Below, piece by piece: positions 8,501-15,596 of a stretch of DNA of 16,395 bases. Source of the stretch: an uncultured Lachnospiraceae bacterium (GTDB lineage Bacteria > Bacillota_A > Clostridia > Lachnospirales > Lachnospiraceae); assembly GCA_910585655.1 (NCBI GenBank), contig CAJUFW010000014.1, positions 16,568-32,962 on the forward strand, written 5' to 3'. A program made the position numbers and the translations under genes. Every line of letters begins with the position of its first letter. Position 1 is the first letter of the stretch. The notes below the pieces were generated by a model. That model saw only the letters and a list, made by a program, of their open reading frames with translations. It made no database searches and was not told the origin of the DNA.

Positions 8501-8847
8501 GCTACTACATGCCCCGTGAAATCCATGTATGTCCAAAAGACTTTGATTTAAAACAGTGGTGCGATCGGTATGGGGTGTTGGATTACCAGGAGGAATTTTG
8601 GTTAAGGGACGGCTATCTGGCAGTCAATTTTGAGATCGAAACAATCCAGAACGGAAAACGGTATTTAAGCTATACCAATCTGGAAAATGAGGTCGAAGGA
8701 TACTGCAACATGTGGAAGTTAGAAGGTGCGGTCAGCAGCAAAAAGGATTATTACGGAGGGATTTTTGCGGTAAAGGAGGGAGATATTTTATTTTATGATA
8801 CGGATAAGTCAATCGGAAACGACTATCAAAGTGAGGGGATTTATTAA
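5509..8847 (+). CDS. Large exported protein, probably DUF5704-type extracellular family, function unknown
   Basis: 1112 residues. Signal peptide 1-24 (MLRWIGLLMLAGLIWLSG, likely cut after RVLA). There is no lipobox, C-terminal membrane anchor or LPxTG motif. Residues about 25-320 form a beta-rich N-terminal region beginning TTGIKWRTQGF. A Pro-Asp linker (PDPP repeats, about 326-341) divides it from a second part. The block at about 735-900 (VEFRSIAINA, VEVSGSLYGFSLYDVSDYP, LKTGYLFRFRMKTIGDYDG, RQEVDVYYSE) is what I recall from extracellular Firmicutes proteins annotated DUF5704; I could not verify this. It sits 28 nt behind the SLH-like protein and probably shares its mRNA. The ribosome binding site is odd: AAAGGGGG (5481-5488) lies 20 bases before ATG 5509 and AGGAAA 13 bases before, so initiation may depend on coupling to the upstream gene. 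No catalytic motif was recognised. Confidence 0.88.
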   Translation: MLRWIGLLMLAGLIWLSGSGRVLAAIELESDEEGNIVWKTVPTMATTGIKWRTQGFLIYAKKTEYGYPLKSGEPYGKILVDDKRVSVETKPDKTGKDITTFTIDADYVKSVLTANKTLYAQFQENIENGKPYIYFNNFFQSYRVNGDGSKTILTSNMYDIDSIRNNQWWANKQEWDSGYFNIRVPYKITGNVHVKLSDEKGNQIGVPTGVLNGAGVELTEIKVNGKKQRNPALAFYSAKYKPLGICLSDKKVYVGEKVTVSLPLTIEAEGKTYQLYRSYYYQESGDGVKKADTKLKTDREGTITKKIKLGLHYSMVVGRYQEVTEKPPDPPDPPDPPDPPGIEVEEAEVIEGEFTEREPTAVIGSGTLEQSPFDVEQGIPTTEELYTHVLTPRYLAGYRFTKKVGVKTYTARGKITWNLTWTEGAGEDAVVKTATQTVLYTAPVKRSFAYWEISNLEIYGLSSAQVENGAFPLGKVTLTPKGYTAPVVSWQHEAGENSHIRQPEEISQILDLGTMSYGGSSPPAYDATALLNASVGECQVRNDHLQLEGRTILEDSWTTKSASRPAKLETEPEEVPPKTLYAEKLVIPAERANGPYESAADVTYGRIAAVAPTRPASLTLPVEEVNPVVVHTPVVCEPVIENQKRWCQMLYPMKGAVSLILHTSFGVSLPTVGEHLGIPGYGFRDYGKYTASRQVRFPFDTYKEQHTFIPAGTWTEVGENTRFYLPPWVRESPYIVEFRSIAINAAANGGIDSAGTQANLNHPEYVAKNQILVEVSGSLYGFSLYDVSDYPVWQRVFRTPEGSTSGFTYPVGTKNERGVETGQDGAYTLPLTAGSHPFYPNIGVLKTGYLFRFRMKTIGDYDGRDDFIQIKPRFFYVSQDGRERQEVDVYYSERFEKSGEREQLVKVGSRRDKENLHSILTGDPAMSLPEEDLNTTARIRGVKPEVWKRQRKDIFTFETILLPDSLMTFTKTPLPVDIRPAGKGEDQVAEHMQTWYGSYYMPREIHVCPKDFDLKQWCDRYGVLDYQEEFWLRDGYLAVNFEIETIQNGKRYLSYTNLENEVEGYCNMWKLEGAVSSKKDYYGGIFAVKEGDILFYDTDKSIGNDYQSEGIY

Positions 8848-8983
8848 AAAGCAGGAACCATATGGGGACTTTAGAATATATTGAAGTAGTATGCAAACCG
8901 TAACCGTCTGTACCGGAGCGACTTCTTGACTACGCTGCATAAGGCTGCCCGGAAGATGGCTACTGCAAAAAGGAGGAACAGAT

Positions 8984-10036
8984 ATGGATCTTGTAGGGAA
9001 GAAGGCTTTGAGGAATCTGTTTGCCAGGTTGTTGCTGCTAAGCCTGCTGCTGGGAATGGTAGTGCTTGCACAGGGCTGTAGCTCAAAGTCGGATTTGAAA
9101 AAGGTAAAACTAAACGAGGTAGCTCATTCTATCTTTTATGCGCCGATGTATGTGGCTTTAGAAGAAGGCTATTTTAAAGAAGAAGGGCTGGACGTCGAGC
9201 TGGTCAACGGATTGGGAGCAGATAAAACGATGACTGCTGTACTTTCCGGGGAAGCCGATATTGGTTTTATGGGTTCGGAAGCCTCGATTTATGTTTATCA
9301 GGAGGGGGAAAAGGACTATGTGGTCAATTTTGCCCAGCTTACCCAAAGAGCCGGAAATTTCCTGGTAGCAAGAGAAGGCTCGCAGGCGGCGAACGATGCG
9401 CAGGCAGGAAAAGCTTTTGACTGGAAAAGCCTGGCAGGAGCCGAGGTGATCGGCGGTCGTGCAGGCGGTATGCCGCAGATGGTGTTGGAATACGTGTTAA
9501 AGAAAAACGGTTTAGATCCGAAAACCGATCTTTCGATCATCCAAAACATTGATTTTGGAATGACTGCCCAAAGCTTTGCCGCCGGAACCGGGGAATATAC
9601 GGTAGAATTTGAGCCGGGAGCAACCGCGCTGGAAACAGAAGGAGCCGGAGTCGTCGTAGGTTCTCTGGGCGTGGAAAGCGGTATGGTACCGTATACGGCT
9701 TATTCGGCAAAAAAAAGCTATCTGGAAAAGAATCCGGAGGTGATTGAGGGTTTTGTGGCAGCTCTGCAAAAAGGGATGGATTATGTAGGAAGCCATACGC
9801 CGGAAGAGATCGCGGAAAAGATTCAGCCGCAGTTTGCAGAAACCGAGCTGGCGACTATTACAAAAATTGTGGAGCGTTATCAGAGCCAGCAGACTTGGAA
9901 GGATAACCTGATATTTGAGGAGGAAAGCTTTGACCTGCTGCAAAACATCTTAGAGGAAGCAGGAGAATTAAGCGAGCGCGTACCATATGCCGATTTGGTG
10001 GACACAGGGTATGCCGCTAAGGCAGCAGGAAAATAA
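8984..10036 (+). CDS. NMT1/SsuA/ThiY-like ABC transporter substrate-binding lipoprotein
   Basis: 350 residues. Signal peptide with lipobox LAQGC (Cys32), so the mature protein is lipid-anchored outside the membrane. The mature start VKLNEVAHSIFYAPMYVALE followed by EGYFKEEGLDVELVNG is the standard opening of NMT1/THI5-like and SsuA/TauA binding proteins (periplasmic-binding fold type II). Known members bind sulfonates, nitrate, thiamine precursors or other small organic molecules; the ligand here cannot be read. Length is normal. The start ATG 8984 has AAGGAGGA at 8970-8976. No permease or ATPase gene follows; the next gene is an independently promoted regulator, so its transporter must be elsewhere. 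The 136-base gap before it holds no clear promoter or terminator, so it may be read through from the surface-protein pair. Confidence 0.93.
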   Translation: MDLVGKKALRNLFARLLLLSLLLGMVVLAQGCSSKSDLKKVKLNEVAHSIFYAPMYVALEEGYFKEEGLDVELVNGLGADKTMTAVLSGEADIGFMGSEASIYVYQEGEKDYVVNFAQLTQRAGNFLVAREGSQAANDAQAGKAFDWKSLAGAEVIGGRAGGMPQMVLEYVLKKNGLDPKTDLSIIQNIDFGMTAQSFAAGTGEYTVEFEPGATALETEGAGVVVGSLGVESGMVPYTAYSAKKSYLEKNPEVIEGFVAALQKGMDYVGSHTPEEIAEKIQPQFAETELATITKIVERYQSQQTWKDNLIFEEESFDLLQNILEEAGELSERVPYADLVDTGYAAKAAGK

Positions 10037-10078
10037 AAACATTGCAAATAAGGACATAAAAGAATCCAATTCGCGTTG

Positions 10079-10107
10079 TTGACAGAAGAAACGGCACCTC
10101 CTATAAT
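10079..10107 (+). promoter_or_regulatory. Perfect sigma-A promoter for the AraC regulator gene
   Basis: TTGACA (10079-10084), exactly 17 bp, TATAAT (10102-10107). The predicted start is near 10114, leaving a short leader with AGGGGG (10118-10123) nine bases before ATG 10133. This also shows that an in-frame TTG at 10076 lies inside the promoter and is not the start codon. Confidence 0.9.
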
Positions 10108-10132
10108 AAAAGAATATAGGGGGTGCTGCAGC

Positions 10133-12376
10133 ATGAAGAAAAAAGAATATAAAAGAAAAAGCAGAACATACCATAAATGGCTGCTTTCTTATGTGCTGCT
10201 GATGGTTTTTCCACTGTTGTTTGGCTGTGTGATTTATTGGTATGCGATGGAGCGGATCGAAGAGGACGTCGAATATGTACAACGTCAGACGTTGACACAG
10301 ATAAAGAACACGATGGAAGGAAATCTATATATGTGCGACCATATTGGATTGGCACTGACAAAGAAAACAGAAGCCGAGCATCTCAAAGCATTTGAACAAG
10401 ACCGAAGCTATTCGGTCTGGCAGCGTCTGTATCCGAAAGCTTTGGTAGAGGACATGCTTTTATATGCTGCTTCCAATGAAATGATCGACGAAGTGATGCT
10501 TTACTTCCCCAAGACCGATTACATTTTAAAGCAGTCGCGGTTTTGCCCGTTGGAGTATTCTAAGATCAAGGCGGAAAACGATTATAAAATGACGTTAGAA
10601 GAACTTCGTTCTCTTTCCCAAAAAGGAAAAAACGGGCTGCATGCTTTGGACAATGGGGAAAACGGACTGCTTTACGTCTATTCTGCGTATGAGAAACGAG
10701 AGAAATTGGCAGATATTACGGTTCTGATTTATCTAAATACCAGTGTGATCCGAGAGTTTGTAAGCTTAGCGCAGTCCTCCGTGTTTTTATCTCTGGCAGA
10801 TGGAAGCTGGTTTTCTTCTTCCGGACAGGAGTTTCCGGCAGAATGGGAGCAGATAGCACAGGAGCAGGGAGACTATGCCCTAAGTTCCGGAAAGCAAAAC
10901 TATATCATGAAGCTAAGAAGCGAGACATATAAGCTGGGCTTTTTAAATGTGATCGAGAAACGACTTTATCTAAAGGGCGTCAATCGTATGAAGCTTATTC
11001 TGGCTGTTTATGTGATGGCAAGCATCGTCGGCGGAATAGGGATTGCCTGGTATGTCTCGAAGCGGAATTACCAGCCGGTAAAGGAGCTTTTAGAGCTGAC
11101 GGGAGAGGCGATGCAGGATGTGGAGGACGGAAACGACTTTTCTGTTATCCGCGGCGCATATCAAAAATTGCTGTCTGCTTATCAGGATAAAGAAGCAAGG
11201 CTACGGGAAAGTCGCGCAGGAGAGAAAAACAGTTGGATGAACGAGCTGTTAAAGGGAAGAAGTAGTAACATTACCGCCGCCATTAAAGGATTTGATACCT
11301 GGGCTAAGGAGATGCAGTATGATTCCTTTGCACTGCTGGGCGTGGATTTGGTGGATATGGGAAGCATGCAGGAAGAAGAGGCTGAGGAAATCAGTACGGA
11401 AGTGATGGATATGGCTTACTTTATCGTTGATAATATTTTGGGCGAGCTGCTTTCAGAACGTTATCAGGCAGTAGAAGCAGAGACAGACGGCAAGCTTTTT
11501 GCTCTGGTCAATGTCAACGATCAGTTTGACCAGAAAAAAGTAATTCAGGATCTGAAAGCGATCAGCCAAAAAACAGATGAGTTTATAAGAAAAAATTTCG
11601 GGATAAAGCTGATGATCAACATCAGCCAGATACGCGAGGGCAAAAGCCAGATCCGAAACTGCTACAAGGATATTGAGGAATTGTTGGAATATCGGGACTT
11701 TGAGGGGATTTCGGAGGAAACCATTCTTGCCAGAAGCGATTATAAAAAGGAAGTCGATGAGCGAAGGAGAGAAGGGGAACTTCATTTCGGGCAAGTTCTG
11801 GGGCGGCTGAAATACCATTTACAGCAGGAGGAATATGAAAAGGCGCAGGAACTGATTGCAGGTCTGCAAAAGGACAGGCAAAAAGAAGAGCAGAAAAAGG
11901 AAAAAGAATCCAGACAGACTTCCGGAAAAAAAGAAGGCGGGAAAAAGGAAACAGAAGAGTTTAAGCAGGAAATCAGGCAGGAGGAAGAGAAAAAAGAAAA
12001 AAAACAGATCGATCAGTTGATCGATCAGATAGCCGCCTATATTGAAGCTCATTATACGGATGATCTGTTATCTGCCGGAGTGCTGGCAGATGAATTTAAC
12101 ATTGGGCTTTCCTATATGTCAAGAAGCTTTAAAAAACGAAAGGGCATCGGAATCTTAGACTATATCAATCAATTTCGTCTAAACCGCGCCAAGGAGCTGT
12201 TAGCCGAAGGCGCCACGGTGCGGGAGGCTGCCGAGCAGGTAGGCTATTATACGACGCAGCCTTTGATTCGGGTATTTCGGCAGATGGAAGGGATGACACC
12301 AAGTGAATATCGAAATAATCATTGTTTTTTTGCCGGGCAAAAGACTGTGGAGGCAGTAAAAAGAGTAAAAAAATAA
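10133..12376 (+). CDS. Two-TM membrane-bound AraC-family transcription regulator (YesN-like sensor)
   Basis: 747 residues. Membrane segments at about 16-39 and 286-308 bracket an extracellular region of about 245 residues, a sensor of likely Cache-like type by architecture only. After the second segment come a juxtamembrane helix and a cytoplasmic region at about 370-540 like the degenerate GGDEF-like middle part of these regulators. The AraC DNA-binding domain is at about 627-730: first HTH LLSAGVLADEFNIGLSYMSRSFKKR, second HTH VREAAEQVGYYTTQPLIRVF, ending in the conserved GMTPSEYR. Between 578 and 625 lies an unusual Lys/Glu/Gln-rich insertion. Such one-protein sensors usually control a neighbouring carbohydrate ABC transporter gene, which fits the sugar-type binding lipoprotein 206 nt downstream. 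Start ATG 10133 is fixed by promoter and ribosome binding site. The ligand is unknown. Confidence 0.93.
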   Translation: MKKKEYKRKSRTYHKWLLSYVLLMVFPLLFGCVIYWYAMERIEEDVEYVQRQTLTQIKNTMEGNLYMCDHIGLALTKKTEAEHLKAFEQDRSYSVWQRLYPKALVEDMLLYAASNEMIDEVMLYFPKTDYILKQSRFCPLEYSKIKAENDYKMTLEELRSLSQKGKNGLHALDNGENGLLYVYSAYEKREKLADITVLIYLNTSVIREFVSLAQSSVFLSLADGSWFSSSGQEFPAEWEQIAQEQGDYALSSGKQNYIMKLRSETYKLGFLNVIEKRLYLKGVNRMKLILAVYVMASIVGGIGIAWYVSKRNYQPVKELLELTGEAMQDVEDGNDFSVIRGAYQKLLSAYQDKEARLRESRAGEKNSWMNELLKGRSSNITAAIKGFDTWAKEMQYDSFALLGVDLVDMGSMQEEEAEEISTEVMDMAYFIVDNILGELLSERYQAVEAETDGKLFALVNVNDQFDQKKVIQDLKAISQKTDEFIRKNFGIKLMINISQIREGKSQIRNCYKDIEELLEYRDFEGISEETILARSDYKKEVDERRREGELHFGQVLGRLKYHLQQEEYEKAQELIAGLQKDRQKEEQKKEKESRQTSGKKEGGKKETEEFKQEIRQEEEKKEKKQIDQLIDQIAAYIEAHYTDDLLSAGVLADEFNIGLSYMSRSFKKRKGIGILDYINQFRLNRAKELLAEGATVREAAEQVGYYTTQPLIRVFRQMEGMTPSEYRNNHCFFAGQKTVEAVKRVKK

Positions 12377-12396
12377 GACATAGCTTTTTGGAAAGT

Positions 12397-12425
12397 CTGA
12401 AAAATCCCTTTAAAACTGCTATAAG
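12397..12425 (+). promoter_or_regulatory. Candidate extended -10 promoter for the sugar-type binding protein
   Basis: CTGAAA (12397-12402), 17 bp, TATAAG (12420-12425), with TG one base before the -10 (12417-12418). It gives a leader of about 150 nt. A second -10-like TATGAT lies at 12507-12512 without a good -35. A 12-base palindrome TTCTATGTAGAA (12477-12488) lies between the two and could be a regulator site. No terminator for the AraC gene was seen in this gap, so read-through is also possible. Confidence 0.35.
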
Positions 12426-12582
12426 CTCCAGCCGGTAAAAATTTAATAAAGCCCAAACGAGAAAAACAGTAAAATATTCTATGTAGAAAAATACCAAAGA
12501 ATCCTTTATGATAGCCTTATCCAAAAACAAGACGGTGTTTGCAGAACGCAACGCTGTCAGAATAAGGAGGAGAAAGGATACT

Positions 12583-14289
12583 ATGAAAAAAACATGGAGT
12601 AAAGCGCTGACACTGTTGTTGTGTATGGTTTTGCTGGTTTCTTTGTTGGCTGCCTGCGGTGAAAAAAAGAAAGAAAACCCCCCTGCCGATAAGAATAACA
12701 CAACAAAAGAAGAGGACAAAGGAGAAGACAAGGAAGACAAGGAAGAGGACAGTCAGAAAGAAGAGCAAAAAGAGGAAGCGGACGGATTGAGCGAGCTTAC
12801 GCTGCCGCTTTCTGAGGAGAAAGCAGAGATTTCTGTCTGGACGCTCTGGAGCAATCAATATGTAGAAAATCCAAATGATTTGGACAGTGTAAAGGAAATG
12901 GAAGAACGGACGAACGTACATGTCAACTGGTCGTTGGTTACTATCCAGGAAGCTACGGAGAAGTTTGGTCTGATGCTGGCTTCCGGTGCCATACCGGATA
13001 TCGTTTACTGTTTTGGCATCGTTTCTTATCCAGGCGGAAACGATAAGGCAGTAGAGGACGGTGTATTTTTGGATACTACCGATTTGGTAGAAAACTATAT
13101 GCCGAATTACCGCACGCTGCGTATGCAAAGTCCGGATTTGCAAAAGGATACGATGACAGATAGTGGCAGACTGGTAGCCATTTACGGGATGAATACGGCA
13201 GACGCCGGAATAGCAAGAGAGATGGAATGGGCAGGTCTGGCAGTCCGTCAGGATTTGTTGGATCAATGGAATGTCTCCACTCCGGTGACGATTGAGGATT
13301 GGCACAATGTATTGGCAACGGCTAAAACAAACGGTGTGACAGAGCCGCTTTTGGTAGGGATGAACGGCTATATGAATACAGGTGCCTTTATGACTGCCTA
13401 TGGCATTCTGCCGGAGTTTTATCAGGAAAACGGCGTAGTCAAGTACGGTCCGGCAGAGCCGGGGTATAAGAAATGGGTGGAATTGATGCGCGACTGGTAT
13501 GCAGAAGGCTTGGTTGATCCAAACTTTACGACTACCAATGCAAGTCTGAGCGGAGATGTGATCTATACGACGACCGATCGTAGTGTCGGGTTCCCGGTTC
13601 TATATGGTTTTACCTCCAATGGATACTACCTTTCCAAACAGACGGATAATGCAGATATAAACGTAGTTGGAGTAGCGAATCCGGTGCTGAATGCAGGAGA
13701 TACCTCTTACGCCGTACAGATTACTTCGCCAACCTGCGGAAACGAGACGTTTATTAGTGCTGCTGCCAAAGATCCGGTGTTGGCGGCAAAATGGCTGGAT
13801 TATCAGTTTTCCCTAGACGGAATGTTGTTAAATTATTATGGAGTGGAAGGAGATACCTATACAAAAGGAAGCGACGGAAGTCTTCAGTATACAGAAAAAA
13901 TTACGGCGGACGCCAAACTTTCCCCTTCCGACGCCAAGTCGCTTTATATCCGAGGGAATGGTTGCGGTCTGTACAACTGGGAATCCGTAGCACATACGAC
14001 GATGAACTATGAGGCATGCAGCGTAGCACAAAAAACCTGGACAAGTATGGATATGTCCTTAAACCTGCCAAAGCAGATGAGTATGACCGAGGAAGAAGGG
14101 ACAGAGTACAGCTCTCTTTATACCGCGGTGCAGACCTTGGTCAATGAAATGACGGTAAAATATATTATGGGGACGGAATCTATGGATTCTTATGATAATT
14201 TTCTGGCAGAGTTAGAAAACTACCATCTGGATCGATGTATTGAACTCAAACAGACTGCCTTAGATCGCTATAACAACAGAGGAAATTAA
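12583..14289 (+). CDS. Carbohydrate-type ABC transporter extracellular solute-binding lipoprotein (LplA-like)
   Basis: 568 residues. Signal peptide with lipobox LLAAC (Cys25), then a strongly charged Glu/Lys/Asp linker to about residue 68 that holds the binding domain away from the membrane. The mature domain begins ISVWTLWSNQYVENPNDLDS with EERTNVHVNW and MLASGAIPDIV. This is the family-1 solute-binding pattern of the large LplA/YtcQ-like proteins that bind oligosaccharides. Length matches that group (about 500-570). The start ATG 12583 has AAGGAGG (12564-12570), slightly far, and AAAGG closer. An in-frame ATG at 12508 would put about 25 charged residues before the signal peptide and is unlikely. 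It follows the AraC sensor, the usual partner. The two inner-membrane permease genes expected beside it are absent: rex follows instead. Confidence 0.93.
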   Translation: MKKTWSKALTLLLCMVLLVSLLAACGEKKKENPPADKNNTTKEEDKGEDKEDKEEDSQKEEQKEEADGLSELTLPLSEEKAEISVWTLWSNQYVENPNDLDSVKEMEERTNVHVNWSLVTIQEATEKFGLMLASGAIPDIVYCFGIVSYPGGNDKAVEDGVFLDTTDLVENYMPNYRTLRMQSPDLQKDTMTDSGRLVAIYGMNTADAGIAREMEWAGLAVRQDLLDQWNVSTPVTIEDWHNVLATAKTNGVTEPLLVGMNGYMNTGAFMTAYGILPEFYQENGVVKYGPAEPGYKKWVELMRDWYAEGLVDPNFTTTNASLSGDVIYTTTDRSVGFPVLYGFTSNGYYLSKQTDNADINVVGVANPVLNAGDTSYAVQITSPTCGNETFISAAAKDPVLAAKWLDYQFSLDGMLLNYYGVEGDTYTKGSDGSLQYTEKITADAKLSPSDAKSLYIRGNGCGLYNWESVAHTTMNYEACSVAQKTWTSMDMSLNLPKQMSMTEEEGTEYSSLYTAVQTLVNEMTVKYIMGTESMDSYDNFLAELENYHLDRCIELKQTALDRYNNRGN

Positions 14290-14303
14290 TGACAGGAAAG
14301 AGC

Positions 14304-14330
14304 GGAGTCCCGGTAAAACGGGACTCCCTT
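14304..14330 (+). terminator. Stem-loop terminator after the binding-protein gene
   Basis: GGAGTCCCG (14304-14312), loop GTAAAA, CGGGACTCC (14319-14327): a perfect 9-bp G-C-rich stem 14 bases after the stop codon. The following tract (CTTAAAT) is poor in T, so it may end transcripts only partly or mainly protect the 3' end. The remaining bases up to the rex promoter are AT-rich with a weak TTGACG (14409-14414) and nothing else identifiable. Confidence 0.6.
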
Positions 14331-14472
14331 AAATCGGTTTATGTTCTATAGAACCTGATTCTGATTTGTATATCTACGAAACATTTCTTTTTTCAATTAT
14401 TTTTCATTTTGACGAAAAAATCCTCCAAACTCTTAAATAAAAGGAAAATATGACCGATTTTCGATACAAGAA

Positions 14473-14490
14473 TTGACAATGAATTTACAA
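14473..14490 (+). promoter_or_regulatory. Candidate Rex operator (ROP) over the -35 and spacer of rex
   Basis: TTGACAATGAATTTACAA fits the 7-4-7 layout of clostridial Rex sites (TTGTTAA-N4-TTAACAA): left half 5 of 7, right half 6 of 7. It covers the -35 hexamer and 12 bases of the spacer, the usual place for repression. The left mismatches are the ones that create the -35 consensus. Confidence 0.55.
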
Positions 14491-14501
14491 TTCGGTATAA
14501 T
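14473..14501 (+). promoter_or_regulatory. Perfect sigma-A promoter of rex
   Basis: TTGACA (14473-14478), 17 bp, TATAAT (14496-14501). The expected start is near 14508, giving a leader of about 40 nt with AGGAGG at 14535-14540. Confidence 0.9.
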
Positions 14502-14548
14502 AAAGGAATACGTTGCGGATGAGATGGAGATCTTTAGGAGGTATAGGG

Positions 14549-15184
14549 GTGTACGAAAAGAGTAGTATTTCAATGGCGGTGATCAAACGGCTTCCGCGGT
14601 ATTACCGATATTTGGGGGACCTGCTCGAAAACGAAGTAGTTCGGATATCGTCGAAGGAACTAAGCGAGAAAATGCAGGTGACAGCCTCCCAGATCCGTCA
14701 GGATTTAAATAATTTCGGGGGGTTTGGGCAGCAGGGATACGGCTACAATGTGGAATATCTTTACAATGAGATTGGAAAGATTTTGGGGTTGGATAAACAG
14801 TATAACGTCATCGTCATCGGAGCGGGGAATTTAGGTCAGGCGATAGCTAATTATCCGGACTTTGAAAAGCGTGGCTTTATCATCCGAAAGCTGTTTGACG
14901 TCAATCCCCGGCTGATAGGGATGTCGATCCATGGGGTGGATATTTGCGACATTGACGAGCTGGAAGAATATGTCAAACATAACAAGGTTCATATTGCGGC
15001 GCTGACGATGCCGAAAAGCAAAGCAGCCCAGATAGCTTCTGATCTGGTATCCTGGGGTGTTAAGGGAATCTGGAATTTTGCACCGATTGATCTTCGGCTT
15101 CCGAAGGATGTAAGGGTAGAGACGGTTCACCTCTCGGATACCCTGATGCGTCTTTCCTATAGTTTGAAGGAAATGGAAGAATGA
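14549..15184 (+). CDS. rex: Redox-sensing transcriptional repressor Rex
   Basis: 211 residues, the normal length. Rex is a homodimeric repressor that leaves its operators when NADH binds, so fermentation and NADH-reoxidation genes are turned on at a high NADH/NAD ratio. The N-terminal winged helix (about 8-60) has the hallmark AVIKRLPRYYRYL and the recognition part VTASQIRQDLNNFGGFGQQGYGY. The Rossmann domain carries the dinucleotide loop IGAGNLGQAI (90-99), the FDVNP strand end (116-120), and the family C-terminus NFAPIDL. The start is GTG 14549, eight bases after AGGAGG (14535-14540). The upstream in-frame TTG at 14513 would place the ribosome binding site inside the gene. It overlaps a candidate self-operator and lies just before acpS. 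Confidence 0.97.
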   Translation: MYEKSSISMAVIKRLPRYYRYLGDLLENEVVRISSKELSEKMQVTASQIRQDLNNFGGFGQQGYGYNVEYLYNEIGKILGLDKQYNVIVIGAGNLGQAIANYPDFEKRGFIIRKLFDVNPRLIGMSIHGVDICDIDELEEYVKHNKVHIAALTMPKSKAAQIASDLVSWGVKGIWNFAPIDLRLPKDVRVETVHLSDTLMRLSYSLKEMEE

Positions 15185-15194
15185 GTGATTTTTA

Positions 15195-15563
15195 TTGATT
15201 ATTGGAATTGGGAATGATATAATTGAACAATCAAGAGTGAGGCGGGCATGCGAGAGGGCTGCTTTTTTAGCACGTATTTATACAAAGGAAGAGCAGCGCC
15301 TGATTGAAGCAGACCGTCAGAAGGCGGCAGGAAACTGGGCGGTAAAGGAAGCAGTGGCTAAGGTATTTGGCATGGGCTTTGTGGGGATAGAGCCGGTGGA
15401 AATCGAAGTGCTAAGGAAAGCTTCCGGACAGCCGTATGTGAGGCTTTATGGGAAGGCAGAGGCTTATGCAAAGCAGATGGGGATTCGCAGGCTTCATGTA
15501 TCGTTATCTCACACCGGGGATTATGTCTGCGCCTTTGCAGTAGGAGAAGGAGAGCCGGAATAG
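15195..15563 (+). CDS. acpS: Holo-[acyl-carrier-protein] synthase
   Basis: 122 residues, the normal size. It transfers 4'-phosphopantetheine from coenzyme A to apo-ACP, which fatty acid synthesis needs. The visible family motifs are IGIGNDIIE with the Mg-binding Asp8, the helix WAVKEAVAKVFG with Glu52 as the second metal/CoA ligand, and the C-terminal HVSLSHTGDYVCAFAV. The start is TTG 15195; the preceding in-frame codons include a TGA at 15186-15188, and only an ATT follows nearby, so no ATG or GTG start is available. The gap from the rex stop is ten bases and the nearest GGAAG is 15 bases off, so translation is probably coupled to rex. Confidence 0.95.
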   Translation: MIIGIGNDIIEQSRVRRACERAAFLARIYTKEEQRLIEADRQKAAGNWAVKEAVAKVFGMGFVGIEPVEIEVLRKASGQPYVRLYGKAEAYAKQMGIRRLHVSLSHTGDYVCAFAVGEGEPE

Positions 15564-15566
15564 GCG

Positions 15567-15585
15567 CCGGCTGAAAAAACGCCGG
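15567..15585 (+). promoter_or_regulatory. Small hairpin abutting the ribosome binding site of the NAD(P)HX repair gene
   Basis: CCGGC (15567-15571) can pair with GCCGG (15581-15585) around a nine-base A-rich loop. The right arm shares its last bases with the ribosome binding site GGAAGGAG (15584-15591). There is no T-run, so it is not a terminator. It may tune translation. Confidence 0.35.
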
Positions 15586-15596
15586 AAGGAGCAACT

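Noticed and set aside
8862..8903. 13-codon reading frame beginning ATGGGGACT, considered as a leader peptide
   Set aside because: No proper ribosome binding site, no attenuator structure after it, and no amino-acid bias.
10076..10132. TTG start 57 bases upstream for the AraC regulator
   Set aside because: It lies within the TTGACA-N17-TATAAT promoter, upstream of the predicted transcription start.
12007..12026. Perfect palindrome GATCGATCA/TGATCGATC
   Set aside because: It is inside the AraC coding sequence and arises from the repeated LIDQ codons; coincidental.
12517..13305. 262-codon open frame on the minus strand
   Set aside because: It is antisense to the clearly real lipoprotein gene and is a by-product of its purine-rich codons (Phe/Leu runs).
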